Shown one piece after another: positions 17,400-27,794 of a DNA stretch of 64,000 bases (positions are counted from its first letter, which is position 1; every line of letters begins with the position of its first letter). The notes beneath the pieces were generated by a model, which was not told the DNA's origin, searched no databases, and saw only the letters and a list, made by a program, of their open reading frames with translations. A program made the translations under genes and the position numbers. The stretch covers positions 1 to 64,000 of the forward strand of contig NZ_FXBB01000001.1 in NCBI RefSeq assembly GCF_900177735.1, written 5' to 3'. This DNA comes from Dethiosulfovibrio salsuginis (lineage in GTDB: Bacteria > Synergistota > Synergistia > Synergistales > Dethiosulfovibrionaceae).

Positions 17400-18650
17400 T
17401 TGAGAAAAAACGAGTTGCCGACCTCCCCTATATCGGTGGATTCTCTCTCCATCCTCATAAAAGAGACTATAGAATCCACCTCCGAGCTGGCGAGAGTGGC
17501 GGTCAGAGGCGAAATTTCCGATCTTAAGAGGCATTCCAGCGGACATTGCTATTTCACTTTATCCGGTAGAGATAGCCGGATTTCCGGTGTCCTATTCCGG
17601 TCCGATGCCGCCTCTGTTTTGAAGTGGCCTCAAACTGGCGATGAGGTTCTGGTGGGAGGCCGAATTTCGACCTATCCCCAAAGGGGCACATACCAGCTAT
17701 ACGCCAAGAGGATGATGCCTCTTGGAAGGGGGGCGGCGGACAGAGCGAAAGAGGAGGCCATGGAGGTCCTCTCAAGAGAGGGCCTTTTTGATGTCGCTAA
17801 AAAACGTCCTATAGAGCCATATCCCAGCCGGATATGCTGTATAACGTCCCCTACAGGGGCAGCTGTTCGAGACGTCCTCAAGGTATCAGGTGAGAGAAAT
17901 CGATCGGTGGACGTGACGATAATTCCCTGCTTGGTTCAAGGTCTGGAGGCCCCTGACAGCATCGTGAAGGCCTTCTCCCTTGTCAAAGGTCTATCGGTGG
18001 ATACCGTCCTTCTCGTTAGAGGTGGAGGAAGCAGGGACGATCTGGTCCCTTTCGACGATCCAGACGTAGTAAGGGCTGTCGCCTCCTGCCCTGTTCCGGT
18101 AGTAACAGGCATAGGCCATCAGGTGGATACGACCCTCGCCGATATGGCCGCCGATCTTCGCTGTGCCACCCCCTCTGAGGCGGCGGAGGCCTCGGTTCCT
18201 AGCTCTAAGGCGATGTTTTCCCTTTTGGATCATAAGCTTTATCAGCTTATGAAAGCCGCCCTATCCGGGGTTGAGCGGTCTAGAGGGAATCTGGAGTACC
18301 TAAAATCACGGCTTGATAGGCTTGTCACAAGATCGATCTACGACGGTAGTGCCAAGGTCGATCTGCTGGATAAAGAGCTTATCCTATCGATAAAATCGGC
18401 CCTTTCCACCCAAAAGACCAGGCTGGCGGAGCTTTCCGCCGGTCTATTTGGCGTTTCCCCCGTCTCTACCTTGGCAAGAGGTTTTATCGCCTGTAGAGAT
18501 GGAGGTAATATTCCGATCAAGTCCATCGATCAGGTAAAAAAGGGAGACCTTTTATACTTGGACCTCGTCGACGGTGTTATTCAGTGCGAGGTCAAGTCCG
18601 TTGAGCCCATAAAGAGAGGAGAACTATCCTATGGTGCCGGAGACCTTTAA
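17400..18650 (+). CDS. xseA: exodeoxyribonuclease VII large subunit
   Basis: Catalytic subunit of exonuclease VII, which degrades single-stranded DNA in both directions. The 416 residues contain an N-terminal OB fold (VRGEISDLKRHSSGHCYFTL), then the nuclease domain with ITSPTGAAVRDVLKVSGER, LLVRGGGSRDDLVPFDDPDV and ITGIGHQVDTTLADMAADLR-like segments, and a helical C-terminal region for XseB binding. The start is TTG at 17400. The small subunit xseB is in a different operon at about 54.8-55.0 kb. It overlaps mtnA by 20 bp. Confidence 0.95.
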   Translation: MRKNELPTSPISVDSLSILIKETIESTSELARVAVRGEISDLKRHSSGHCYFTLSGRDSRISGVLFRSDAASVLKWPQTGDEVLVGGRISTYPQRGTYQLYAKRMMPLGRGAADRAKEEAMEVLSREGLFDVAKKRPIEPYPSRICCITSPTGAAVRDVLKVSGERNRSVDVTIIPCLVQGLEAPDSIVKAFSLVKGLSVDTVLLVRGGGSRDDLVPFDDPDVVRAVASCPVPVVTGIGHQVDTTLADMAADLRCATPSEAAEASVPSSKAMFSLLDHKLYQLMKAALSGVERSRGNLEYLKSRLDRLVTRSIYDGSAKVDLLDKELILSIKSALSTQKTRLAELSAGLFGVSPVSTLARGFIACRDGGNIPIKSIDQVKKGDLLYLDLVDGVIQCEVKSVEPIKRGELSYGAGDL

Positions 18651-19623
18651 GTGGCTGGACGGAGAGCTCGTCCTGCTGGATCAGAGAGCTATTCCCTGGG
18701 AGACTTGTTTCGTTACCTGTAAGACCTACGAGGACGTCGCTAAGGCCATATCGTCTATGGTCGTGAGAGGAGCCCCTGCCATAGGGGTAGCTGCGGCCTA
18801 CGGTATGGCCCTGGCGTCTTTGGCAGGGGAGGATATGAAGAGGGCGCGGGAGACCCTCCTCTCAAGCAGGCCGACGGCGGTAAACCTCCGTTGGGCTCTG
18901 GAGAGGATGGACTCGGTTATTGACCGATCCCCTGATGATATTATCGCCATGGCCCAGAGGCTTCACAGGGAGGATCTGGAGATAAACAGGGCCATAGGCG
19001 ACAACGGCGAGGCCCTGGTCTCCGATGGATCGGTAATCCTTACTCACTGTAACGCCGGAGCCATTGCCACAGCTGGCTGGGGGACAGCCCTCGGGGTCAT
19101 AAGGAGCTGTAGAGAGAGGGGGAAAAGCGTAAAGGTCTACGCCGACGAGACCAGGCCTAGGCTCCAGGGAGGGCTTCTCACCTCCTGGGAGCTCATGGAG
19201 GACGGCTTTGACGTTACGGTTATCTCCGACGGAATGGCGGCATGGCTGATGAAAAAAGTCAGTGTGGACTGCGTCATAGTGGGAGCGGACAGAATAGCCG
19301 CCAACGGCGATACCGCCAATAAGATAGGGACCTACGGCCTTTCTCTGGCCGCCAAGGCCCACGGAGTTCCTTTCTACGTCGCCGCTCCCCTCAGCACCTT
19401 CGATCTGTCCCTATCCTCCGGTGACGGTATTCCCATAGAGGAGCGAGATGGAGATGAGGTTCGTGCCCCCTACGGGAAAAGGCTGCTTCCCGAGGACGTA
19501 GAGGTATGGAACCCCGCCTTTGACGTTACCCCTGGGGAGAACGTCACCGCCATAATAACCGAGGTCGGGGTTCTCAGACCTCCCTACGGTGTGTCCATAG
19601 CGAAAGCCATAAAAGAAATATAA
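18631..19623 (+). CDS. mtnA: S-methyl-5-thioribose-1-phosphate isomerase
   Basis: Converts 5-methylthioribose-1-phosphate to methylthioribulose-1-phosphate in methionine salvage. The 330 residues carry the MtnA patterns SMVVRGAPAIGVAAAYGMAL, LTHCNAGAIATAGWGTALGV with the catalytic Cys, and VDCVIVGADRIAANGDTANK with the catalytic Asp, ending in EVGVLRPPYG. It is distinguished from eIF2B-alpha and ribose-1,5-bisphosphate isomerase by this Cys/Asp pair. It is grouped with ahcY and an MTA/SAH deaminase, so the cluster deals with products of S-adenosylmethionine use. Confidence 0.93.
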   Translation: MVPETFKWLDGELVLLDQRAIPWETCFVTCKTYEDVAKAISSMVVRGAPAIGVAAAYGMALASLAGEDMKRARETLLSSRPTAVNLRWALERMDSVIDRSPDDIIAMAQRLHREDLEINRAIGDNGEALVSDGSVILTHCNAGAIATAGWGTALGVIRSCRERGKSVKVYADETRPRLQGGLLTSWELMEDGFDVTVISDGMAAWLMKKVSVDCVIVGADRIAANGDTANKIGTYGLSLAAKAHGVPFYVAAPLSTFDLSLSSGDGIPIEERDGDEVRAPYGKRLLPEDVEVWNPAFDVTPGENVTAIITEVGVLRPPYGVSIAKAIKEI

Positions 19624-19636
19624 GGAGGCTTTTTTT

Positions 19637-20887
19637 ATGAAGAATTTCTCAATAGCAAATATAGAGCTGGCTCCATCGGGATTGCAGAAGCTGGATTGGG
19701 CCTGGCAGTATATGCCTGTTCTGTCCTCTTTGGAGGAAAGGTACAGTCAGGAGAGGCCCTTCGAGGGAATAAAGCTGGCGGCCTGTCTCCATCTGGAGGC
19801 TAAGACCGCCTGTTTACTTAGGACTTTCTCCAGGCTGGGGGCGGAGGTCTATGCCGCTGGAAGCAACCCTCTGTCTACCCAGGACGACGTCTGTGCCGCA
19901 CTGGTAAAAGAGGGAATCCACGTCTACAGCCACAGGGGAATGACCTCGGAGGAGTATTTTTCCTACCTGAAGAACGTTCTGGACTGTGGACCTGAGGTCA
20001 TAGTCGACGACGGTGCCGATCTCATAGCCACACTGCTGGAGGAGAGACAGGACCTGATACCTAACGTCCGTGGCGGTTCCGAGGAAACCACCTCAGGCAT
20101 CAAGAGGCTTAAGGCCATGGAGCGAGAGGGAATTCTTCCATTTCCTATGATTTCGGTCAACGATGCCGACAGTAAATACCTTTTCGATAATCGCTACGGC
20201 ACCGGCCAGTCGGTATGGGACGGGGTCATGAGGACCACCAACAGCCTTATAGCCGGAAAGGTTGTGGTGGTCGCTGGCTACGGCTGGTGCGGTCGAGGGG
20301 TGGCAATGAGGGCAAAGGCCCTTGGCGCCAGGGTTATAGTCACCGAGATCGATCCCCACCGGGCCTTCGAGGCATTGATGGACGGCCACGAGGTAATGAC
20401 CATGGAGGCCGCCGCCCCATTAGGGGATATATTCCTGACCTTGACGGGCAACGTCGACGTTATATCCTCCAACCATATGGCCAAGATGAAAGACGGGGTC
20501 ATACTCGGCAACGCCGGTCACTTCGACGTGGAGATATCCAAGGCCGACCTCAGCTCCATGGCCACCGACGTGTACGAGGTCCGCCCTAACGTCACCTGCT
20601 ACAAAATGGCCTCAGGCAACAGGCTCTATCTCCTGGGCGAGGGCAGGCTGGTTAATTTAGCCGCCGGAGACGGCCACCCTATAGAGATTATGGACCTGAG
20701 CTTCGCCCTCCAGCTCATGTCGGCGCTTCACATTTTAAGAAATCACGGAGACATGAAGGCCGGTCTATATCCGGTTCCTGAGGATATAGACCGGATGGTA
20801 GTCTCGACTAAGCTGGATTCTTTAGGGGTAGCCCTTGATAGGCTCACCTCCGCTCAGGAGGAGTACATGGAAGGCTGGAAAGAGTGA
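19637..20887 (+). CDS. ahcY: adenosylhomocysteinase
   Basis: NAD-dependent hydrolase splitting S-adenosylhomocysteine into adenosine and homocysteine. The 416 residues contain the substrate-domain patterns GIKLAACLHLEAKTACLL and the NAD-binding motif GYGWCGRGVAMRAKALGARV, plus a C-terminal cofactor segment (YLLGEGRLVNLAAGDGHP). The length indicates the short form without the 40-residue insert. It is preceded by AAGGAGG and overlaps the deaminase gene by 4 bp. It removes SAH, the inhibitor left by methyltransferases. Confidence 0.95.
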   Translation: MKNFSIANIELAPSGLQKLDWAWQYMPVLSSLEERYSQERPFEGIKLAACLHLEAKTACLLRTFSRLGAEVYAAGSNPLSTQDDVCAALVKEGIHVYSHRGMTSEEYFSYLKNVLDCGPEVIVDDGADLIATLLEERQDLIPNVRGGSEETTSGIKRLKAMEREGILPFPMISVNDADSKYLFDNRYGTGQSVWDGVMRTTNSLIAGKVVVVAGYGWCGRGVAMRAKALGARVIVTEIDPHRAFEALMDGHEVMTMEAAAPLGDIFLTLTGNVDVISSNHMAKMKDGVILGNAGHFDVEISKADLSSMATDVYEVRPNVTCYKMASGNRLYLLGEGRLVNLAAGDGHPIEIMDLSFALQLMSALHILRNHGDMKAGLYPVPEDIDRMVVSTKLDSLGVALDRLTSAQEEYMEGWKE

Positions 20888-22164
20888 TGTCCAGACTGCT
20901 GTTTAAAGACGTCATGGCTCTGGACGGCTCCATGGAAAGGGCTAGGAGGGTCGACCTCACGGTCTCGGAGGGGATTATAGAGGCCATATCGGAGCCAGGC
21001 TCTCTGACCGGCGACGAGGTTATAGACTGCCGGGGTAAAAAGGCACTCCTTCCCGGGTTCGTCAACTGTCACACCCACGCCGCCATGGTCCTACTCAGAG
21101 GACTGGGGGAGGAACGGCCCCTAAAGCAGTGGTTGGAGGAAAGTATCTGGCCTGTAGAGGCTAACCTCAACCCAGAGAGGGTCTACTGGGGAACTAAGTC
21201 GGCACTGCTGGAGATGGCCTCCACCGGCACGGTCTGTTTCGGCGATATGTACTTCGAGATGGACCAAGTCGCCAGAGCCGCCAAAGAGGGGGGCATGAAG
21301 TGCGGTCTGTGTCGGGGGCTTATAGGCGACGACCCAATTAGGCTGAACCAGGGCCTTGAGCTGGCGGATACCTTTAAAGACGACGCCGACGTCACAGTCC
21401 AGCTAGGTCCTCACGCTCCTTACACCGTCCCGATTGAGGCTCTGAAAGCCATCTCTCATGTGGCCTGCGAAAGAGGACTATCGGTCCATTTTCACTACTT
21501 GGAGGCGGAGTGGGAGAGGGGCTACATTCAGGACCAGTTCGGCCTGTCCACAATGGACTATCTGGACAGATCGGGCCTTCTCTCCGTCCCTGAGCTCATT
21601 CTGGCCCACGGAGTCTGGATTCCTAAAGAGGATATCTCAGAACTGGCCTCCAAGGATGTGACTGTGGTCCACAACCCCGGCAGCAACCTCAAGCTAGGCA
21701 GCGGAATCGCACCGATCAGGGAGATGATGGACTCTGGGTTATCGGTGGCGCTAGGTACCGACGGAGCGGCCAGCAACAATAGACTGGACATGTGGGACGA
21801 GATGAGGTCCACCGCCCTGATACACAAGGGGGTTCTCAAAGACCCTACGGTGGTCACGGCGAGACAGGTCATAGAGTCGGCGACCTACAGCGGATACCGT
21901 GCCCTTGGCTTCGCCAACTCCGGGCGGATAGCCCAGGGTTGGAGCGCCGATTTGGCCTTTATCGATCTCGATAGCCCTAACTACATAGGGGTTGACGAGG
22001 ATAATCTGGGGATGTTTTTGGTCTACGCAGGATCCTCTAAAGATGTAGAGGGCACCATGTCTAACGGTCGATGGATCTACAGGTCCGGGGAGTTTTCAGG
22101 GCTAGACGTAGATGATATAGTCGCAAAGGCAGCGATTTCAAGGGCGGATATGGTCCGCCGTTAG
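20884..22164 (+). CDS. mtaD: 5'-methylthioadenosine/S-adenosylhomocysteine deaminase (amidohydrolase)
   Basis: Metal-dependent amidohydrolase of 426 residues that deaminates MTA, SAH or adenosine to the inosine derivatives. Visible metal ligands: NCHTHAAMVLLRG (HxH near residue 60), the His in FHYLEAEWERG (after VHFH), and GTDGAASNNRLDMW near 293-305. LGPHAPYTVP matches the MTA/SAH deaminase subfamily. Next to mtnA and ahcY, a route MTA to methylthioinosine, then phosphorolysis (the PNP gene at about 39.3 kb is a candidate) to MtnA's substrate is plausible, but that is inference. Confidence 0.88.
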   Translation: MMSRLLFKDVMALDGSMERARRVDLTVSEGIIEAISEPGSLTGDEVIDCRGKKALLPGFVNCHTHAAMVLLRGLGEERPLKQWLEESIWPVEANLNPERVYWGTKSALLEMASTGTVCFGDMYFEMDQVARAAKEGGMKCGLCRGLIGDDPIRLNQGLELADTFKDDADVTVQLGPHAPYTVPIEALKAISHVACERGLSVHFHYLEAEWERGYIQDQFGLSTMDYLDRSGLLSVPELILAHGVWIPKEDISELASKDVTVVHNPGSNLKLGSGIAPIREMMDSGLSVALGTDGAASNNRLDMWDEMRSTALIHKGVLKDPTVVTARQVIESATYSGYRALGFANSGRIAQGWSADLAFIDLDSPNYIGVDEDNLGMFLVYAGSSKDVEGTMSNGRWIYRSGEFSGLDVDDIVAKAAISRADMVRR

Positions 22165-22175
22165 GAGTGAACTTT

Positions 22176-24815
22176 ATGAAGTGGAGAAGTGGCAGGGAAA
22201 TACGCCAGCTGTTTATAGATTTTTGGGTTTCCAAAGGAGCCCACCATTACGATAGTTTTTCACTGGTCCCCGAGGACCCTACGTTGCTTTTCACCATAGC
22301 GGGCATGGTGCCTTTCAAGAAATACTACCTAGGCATAGCGGAGCCCGATTTCCCAAGCGCCGTTACCTCCCAAAAGTGCGTCAGGACCAACGATATAGAC
22401 AACGTAGGCAGAACGGCAAGACACCATACCTTTTTCGAGATGTTGGGCAACTTCAGCTGGGGAGGGTATTTTAAGAGGGAGTCCATAACCTGGGGATGGG
22501 AGTTTCTCACCGATGTGATCGGCCTGGACGGAGACAGAATGTACGTCACCATATACAACGACGACCAGGAGGCCTTCGACATATGGCATAAAGAGGTAGG
22601 GGTGCCGGAGGACCACATTCTTCGGTTCGGCGAGGAGGAGAACTTCTGGTTTATGGGGCCTACAGGTCCCTGTGGCCCTGATTCGGAGATCCTATACGAT
22701 CAGGGACCTAGTTTCTCCTGCGGACCAGACTGCGCTCCTGGCTGTGACTGCGACAGATATCTGGAGATATGGAACCACGTCTTCACCCAGTATGACAGGC
22801 AGGACGACGGCTCCCTTGTCCCTCTGCCAAGAAAGAACATCGACACTGGAATGGGCCTGGAGCGGTTGACCTCCCTGGTACAGGGCGTCGCCAACGACTT
22901 CGAGACCGACCTTTTTAAGCCCATAATGGACCAGGTATGTTCCATGGCGGGAATATCCTACGGCGCTACCCCTCAGGGGGATATGGCGGCGAAGGTCATC
23001 TCCGACCACATCAGGGCGGTGGCCTTTATGATCGCCGACGGCATACTTCCCGCCAACGACGGCCAGGGCTACGTCCTCAGGCGGCTTCTCAGAAGGGCCG
23101 CCAGGTACGGCAGGCTCATCGGCCTTAAGGGGGCTTTCCTCACCGATCTTCTGCCGAAAGTCCTAGAGATAATGGGAGACCCCTACAGAGAGCTTAAGGA
23201 TAGCAGGCTTACCATAGAGCAGGTCGTATCGGTGGAGGAAAAGAGGTTCGGCAGGACCTTAGAGCAGGGGAGCGACCTGCTTCACAGCGAGATAGAGGCC
23301 CTAGCCGCTGAAGGGGAAGCCACCCTTTCCGGGGTGGTGGCCTTTGAGCTTTACGATACCTACGGTTACCCTCTGGAGCTTACTATGGAGATATGTCAGG
23401 AAAAGGGTTTCGTCGTGGACGAGGAGGGCTTTAGAGGGGAGATGGAGGCCCAGAGACAGAGGGCCAGGGCATCGAGCAAACAGGCAAACTCGGTCATGAC
23501 CGGCGACCTGTACACCGAGCTCCTTGCTTCCCATGGCCCCACTCCTTTCGTGGGGTATAGCTCTCTGTGCTGTGAGAGCGAGATAACCGCTATATTGGTC
23601 AACGGAGAGTCGGTCCAGTCCGCAAAGGCTGGAGACGATGTGGAGATAGTGCTCTCCAGGACCCCTTTCTACGGAGAAAGAGGAGGTCAGGTCGGCGATA
23701 GCGGCGTCCTCAAAGGTAAGGGCTTTTTCGTCGAGATCGACGACACGATCCATCCTGTAGGAGACCTGTCGGTCCATAGGGGAAAGGTCGTGGAGGGAGA
23801 GATATCCGTTGGGTCCTCCGTAGAGGCATCGGTGGACCGGGATAAGCGGGACTCGGTGGCTAAAAACCACACCGCCACCCACCTACTCCACGAGGCTCTT
23901 GTCAGGGTTGTAGGGGGCCACGTAAGACAGAACGGTTCTTTGGTCTCAGACCGGTTCCTTCGTTTCGACTATACCCACTACGAGCCTCTGGAGCCATCGG
24001 ATCTAGAGGAAGTTGAACTGCTGGTAAACCAGGAGATCCAGGGCAACACGTCTTTAGAGGTCGAGGAGACCGATCTGGCTACCGCCAAAGAAAGAGGAGC
24101 TAAGGCCCTCTTCGAGGAGAAATACGGAGATAAGGTTCGGGTCGTATCGGTAGGGGACTTTTCCTCCGAACTGTGCGGCGGCATTCACGTGGGGTCCACC
24201 GGAGAGATAGGTCTTCTTAAAATTTTAACCGACGAGAGTATCGGCTCAGGTATCAGGAGGATCACCGCTGTCACAGGAATGAACGCCTTCAGGAACTACC
24301 AGAACATGACCTCAACGATAAAAGAGCTTTCCGCCAAGCTAGGGGTTCGTCCTGCTCGGCTGGTCGAGAAAGTGGAGGCTATGGAAGCGGATAACAGAGA
24401 GCTCTCTAAGGAAATACAGCGCTATTCCCTTAAATCCGCCATGGAGGAGCTTCGTCGGAAGGTGGTCAAGATAGAGCTTCCCGGTGGAGTGTCCCTCTAC
24501 AGTGCTTCCATAGACGGCAGCGATCCCGATCAGCTCAGGGAGATAGGGGACAGCATAAAAGACAGAGATCCTCTATCGGTGGTCCTACTGGCCTCTAGCG
24601 ACGAAGAGAGGACCCAGATGATATGTATGCTAGGGGTCGATTCGGTAAAATCAGGGCTCCACGCAGGAAAGATAGTGAAGGAAGTGGCCTCTTTGTTCGG
24701 AGGTAAAGGAGGAGGAAAGCCCAATATGGCCCAGGCGGGAGGACCTAAGTCCGATAAGGTCAAAGAGGCTTTCGATCAGGCCCCGTCTATATTGAAAGGC
24801 TTTTTACCTTGCTAG
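22176..24815 (+). CDS. alaS: alanyl-tRNA synthetase
   Basis: Class II synthetase charging tRNA-Ala, with an editing domain. ATG 22176 (MKWRSGREIRQLFIDFW) matches the normal family start and has AGGAG upstream; an in-frame GTG at 22167 would add three residues. About 879 residues: catalytic core (GMVPFKKYYLG, TARHHTFFEMLGNFSWG), editing domain with the zinc motif NHTATHLLHEAL and CGGIHV, and a C-terminal oligomerisation region with GGKGGGKPNMAQAGG. It overlaps ruvX by 7 bp. Confidence 0.96.
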   Translation: MKWRSGREIRQLFIDFWVSKGAHHYDSFSLVPEDPTLLFTIAGMVPFKKYYLGIAEPDFPSAVTSQKCVRTNDIDNVGRTARHHTFFEMLGNFSWGGYFKRESITWGWEFLTDVIGLDGDRMYVTIYNDDQEAFDIWHKEVGVPEDHILRFGEEENFWFMGPTGPCGPDSEILYDQGPSFSCGPDCAPGCDCDRYLEIWNHVFTQYDRQDDGSLVPLPRKNIDTGMGLERLTSLVQGVANDFETDLFKPIMDQVCSMAGISYGATPQGDMAAKVISDHIRAVAFMIADGILPANDGQGYVLRRLLRRAARYGRLIGLKGAFLTDLLPKVLEIMGDPYRELKDSRLTIEQVVSVEEKRFGRTLEQGSDLLHSEIEALAAEGEATLSGVVAFELYDTYGYPLELTMEICQEKGFVVDEEGFRGEMEAQRQRARASSKQANSVMTGDLYTELLASHGPTPFVGYSSLCCESEITAILVNGESVQSAKAGDDVEIVLSRTPFYGERGGQVGDSGVLKGKGFFVEIDDTIHPVGDLSVHRGKVVEGEISVGSSVEASVDRDKRDSVAKNHTATHLLHEALVRVVGGHVRQNGSLVSDRFLRFDYTHYEPLEPSDLEEVELLVNQEIQGNTSLEVEETDLATAKERGAKALFEEKYGDKVRVVSVGDFSSELCGGIHVGSTGEIGLLKILTDESIGSGIRRITAVTGMNAFRNYQNMTSTIKELSAKLGVRPARLVEKVEAMEADNRELSKEIQRYSLKSAMEELRRKVVKIELPGGVSLYSASIDGSDPDQLREIGDSIKDRDPLSVVLLASSDEERTQMICMLGVDSVKSGLHAGKIVKEVASLFGGKGGGKPNMAQAGGPKSDKVKEAFDQAPSILKGFLPC

Positions 24816-25225
24816 ATAGGATCGTCGCTTTGGATATGGGGACCGTCCGTATAGGCGTTGCCGTCAGTGACCCTCTGGGATCTTTCGCCCAGGGGGTCGG
24901 GGTCTGGGACGCTCAGGGAGATTGGCTATCCCAGTTAGGGGAGCTTTTGACCACCACCAAGGCATCGAAGGCGGTTATAGGGCTCCCTATGAGGGAGAAC
25001 GGAACCAAAGGCCCCTCCGCCGAAAGGGTGGAGCTGGAGGTGGAGAGGATAAAAGAGGCCTTTCCCGATCTGGATATAGTCATGTGGGACGAGCGGTATA
25101 CCTCCACCATAGCGAATAGAATTCTCATAGAGGGAGATGTCTCCAGAAAGAAGAGAAAAGGCCAGGTGGATAAAGTCGCCGCCACCGTCATTCTACAGGG
25201 ATATCTGGATTCCCTGAGGAGGTGA
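24809..25225 (+). CDS. ruvX: YqgF/RuvX family Holliday junction resolvase-like nuclease
   Basis: RNase H-fold protein of 138 residues, implicated in 16S rRNA 5'-end maturation and possibly Holliday junction resolution. Motifs: [18 protein letters not shown] (first catalytic Asp), [10 protein letters not shown], and MWDERYTST with the acidic pair. The start TTG at 24809 overlaps the end of alaS. The alaS-ruvX order is common. mutS begins 4 bp after its stop. Confidence 0.93.
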   Translation: MLDRIVALDMGTVRIGVAVSDPLGSFAQGVGVWDAQGDWLSQLGELLTTTKASKAVIGLPMRENGTKGPSAERVELEVERIKEAFPDLDIVMWDERYTSTIANRILIEGDVSRKKRKGQVDKVAATVILQGYLDSLRR

Positions 25226-25229
25226 TCTT

Positions 25230-27794
25230 TTGACCCTTCCTGAAGGTGTAAAGATGACCCCTATGCTGGAACAGTACGTCCACTGGAAGGGGAAACACCC
25301 TGACGCTCTGCTGTTTTTCAGGATGGGGGATTTCTATGAGCTTTTTTTCGACGACGCTAAAGTGGCCTCCGAGGCCCTTGATATCGCCCTTACCGCCAGA
25401 GATCAGGGCAAGAAAATTCCTATGGCGGGAGTACCTCAGCATGCGGCGGAGTCCTATCTCGGCAAATTGGTCCGAAAGGGCTTTAAAGTAGCCATATGCG
25501 AACAGATCACCGAGCCTGATGGACGGTCTTTGGTGGAGAGGCAGGTTATAAGGGTCGTCACCCCTGGAACCTACGTCCCCGAGGAGTCGGGGCAGGACGG
25601 AAGGCTTATGGCTTTCGCAGGGCTTAAAGGCGGCCTGTGGGCCACAGGCATATTGGAGTCGGCCACCGGTACTTTAGAGGTGGGGTTGATGGACACCGAA
25701 GGCTGTCGAGGGATAATCTCCGCTTCTGCCGGTGCGGAGATATTAATTCCAAAAGGAGGACCGGAGAGGACCGTCACCACTTCTTTGGGAATATCGGGGG
25801 AGGTCCTTCTTCCTAAGGAGAGTTTCGATCCTGTGGAGGGAACCAGGTGGCTGTGCCGTAGGTGGGATCTGAACACCCTCAGAGGTTTTGGCGTGGAGGA
25901 CGACTCCCCTGAGGCCGGTGTCGCAGCGGCGCTGTTGGGCTATCTGGAGGAGACCCAGTACGGTGCCGCTAGACACGTGTCCAGGATAATCCCTATGACC
26001 TCCGATAAATGGCTCCATCTGGACGTGACGACCCAGAACAACCTCGAACTGGTGGACAGCGAGACGCCGTCTCTTTTTTCGGTTTTAAACCGGTGCAACA
26101 CGCCTATGGGCAGGAGAAGGCTGAGGAACTGGATATTACGTCCTCTTACGGACCTTACATCCATAGAGGAAAGGCTGGATATACAGGAAAAGCTGATGTC
26201 CTACCTTCCTTCCCTTGAGGGGATTAAGGAAAAACTGTCCTCCTGTAAGGACGTAGAGAGGGCTATAGCCAGACTTCACATGAAGACCGGAAACCCCAGG
26301 GATCTCGGAGCTATCAGGGATACTTTAGAGTGTCTCCCCGATCTTTTAGGCTATCTGAAGGGGCTGGATCTGGATAACCTCCTTCCTTTTTCACCTCTGG
26401 AGGATCTAAGGGAGAGACTATCCGCCCAATTGGAGGATTCGCCTTCGAGGATACTGGGAACGGGAAAGGTCATAAAGGATGGTTCCGACGATGAGCTCGA
26501 CCGTTGGCGAGGTTTTGCCTCCGACGGAGAGGAATGGCTGGAGGATTTTATAGCCAAAGAGAGGGAGAGGCTCTCCCTTCCCAAGCTGAAGGTGGGCTAC
26601 TCCAGGGTCTTCGGTTATTACGTGGAGCTCTCGAGAGGAGCGCTTAAAGAGGGTAAGGTATTGCCGGAGGACTATCACCGAAGGCAGACATTGGTGTCCT
26701 CGGAGAGGTATATTACCGAGGAACTTAAGGATTTTGAGTCGAAAATGCTCTCCTCCGGGGAAAAAATAAAGGAAATAGAGGCCCAACTGTACGGTGAGTT
26801 GGTCGATTACACCCTTTCCCTCACGTCGGAGCTTCAAGCGGTCGGAAAGGCCCTAGGAGACCTGGACTGTCTGGTGTCTTTAGCTCACACAGCACACTCC
26901 AGAGGCTACGTCAGACCTAGGTTCTTGAGCGATAGTCGCTCTGTGGAGATCGTAGGCGGCAGGCATCCGGTAGTCGAGTTGGTCCAAAGGGACGTCCCTT
27001 TCGTGCCTAACGATATATATATGGACGAAGACGGAAGAAGGGTAGCCATAATCACCGGGCCTAACATGGCTGGAAAATCGACCTACCTGAGGATGGCCGC
27101 TCTTTTGGTGGTGATGGCTCAGATGGGGGCCTATGTCCCCGTCGAGTCGATTTCCATGGGGCTCTTCGACAGAATTTTCACCAGGCTCGGGGCCAGAGAC
27201 GAGCTGGCCAGGGGAAACAGCACCTTTATGGTGGAGATGGTCGAGACCGCCTCTATACTTCACAACGTAACCGATCGTAGCCTGGTGGTGTTGGACGAGG
27301 TAGGAAGAGGTACCTCCACCTACGACGGCATGAGCATAGCCTGGGCGGTAGTGGAGTACCTTCACAGCTTCTGTGGAGCGACCCCTAAAGTCCTTTTCGC
27401 CACCCACTATCACGAGCTGACCGATCTGGAGTGCCGACTGGATGGTTGTTTTAACCTTAGTATGGCTGTAGAGGAGGACGAGGAGAGGGTTACCTTTCTT
27501 CATCAGGTTGTTCCCGGTCCCGCCGATCGTTCCTACGGGATAGAGGTCGCCAGGTTAGCGGGGCTTCCTCGGTCGGTTTTGGTGAGGGCCAGAGAGCTTC
27601 TGGAGGGATTTGAGAGGGAAGATCGATGTGTAGATCTGTCACCTCCCTCTTTGCAGATGGAGTTTCTGGATCTAAAGGGCGATGCCGTTCTTCAGGAACT
27701 GGCGGGACTCTCTCCCGACGAGCTCAGCCCTAAAAAGGCTCTCGATATGCTTTACGATCTGAGAGATAGGGCTAGAAAGGCGGTGACCCTTTGA
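25230..27794 (+). CDS. mutS: DNA mismatch repair protein MutS
   Basis: Mismatch-recognition ATPase of 854 residues. The N-terminal domain opens [20 protein letters not shown] and has the mismatch-wedge Phe-x-Glu motif in [11 protein letters not shown]. The C-terminal ABC ATPase has Walker [13 protein letters not shown] near residue 612, the segment [16 protein letters not shown] and Walker [14 protein letters not shown]. The start is TTG at 25230. It overlaps mutL by 4 bp, so the two repair partners are translated together. Confidence 0.96.
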   Translation: MTLPEGVKMTPMLEQYVHWKGKHPDALLFFRMGDFYELFFDDAKVASEALDIALTARDQGKKIPMAGVPQHAAESYLGKLVRKGFKVAICEQITEPDGRSLVERQVIRVVTPGTYVPEESGQDGRLMAFAGLKGGLWATGILESATGTLEVGLMDTEGCRGIISASAGAEILIPKGGPERTVTTSLGISGEVLLPKESFDPVEGTRWLCRRWDLNTLRGFGVEDDSPEAGVAAALLGYLEETQYGAARHVSRIIPMTSDKWLHLDVTTQNNLELVDSETPSLFSVLNRCNTPMGRRRLRNWILRPLTDLTSIEERLDIQEKLMSYLPSLEGIKEKLSSCKDVERAIARLHMKTGNPRDLGAIRDTLECLPDLLGYLKGLDLDNLLPFSPLEDLRERLSAQLEDSPSRILGTGKVIKDGSDDELDRWRGFASDGEEWLEDFIAKERERLSLPKLKVGYSRVFGYYVELSRGALKEGKVLPEDYHRRQTLVSSERYITEELKDFESKMLSSGEKIKEIEAQLYGELVDYTLSLTSELQAVGKALGDLDCLVSLAHTAHSRGYVRPRFLSDSRSVEIVGGRHPVVELVQRDVPFVPNDIYMDEDGRRVAIITGPNMAGKSTYLRMAALLVVMAQMGAYVPVESISMGLFDRIFTRLGARDELARGNSTFMVEMVETASILHNVTDRSLVVLDEVGRGTSTYDGMSIAWAVVEYLHSFCGATPKVLFATHYHELTDLECRLDGCFNLSMAVEEDEERVTFLHQVVPGPADRSYGIEVARLAGLPRSVLVRARELLEGFEREDRCVDLSPPSLQMEFLDLKGDAVLQELAGLSPDELSPKKALDMLYDLRDRARKAVTL

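Noticed and set aside
23301-23882. A 193-codon minus-strand frame inside alaS
   Set aside because: It is antisense to the alaS editing domain with no motif and no start signal, a shadow of the real gene.
26880-27503. A 207-codon minus-strand frame inside mutS
   Set aside because: It is opposite the conserved MutS ATPase core and has no recognisable protein features.
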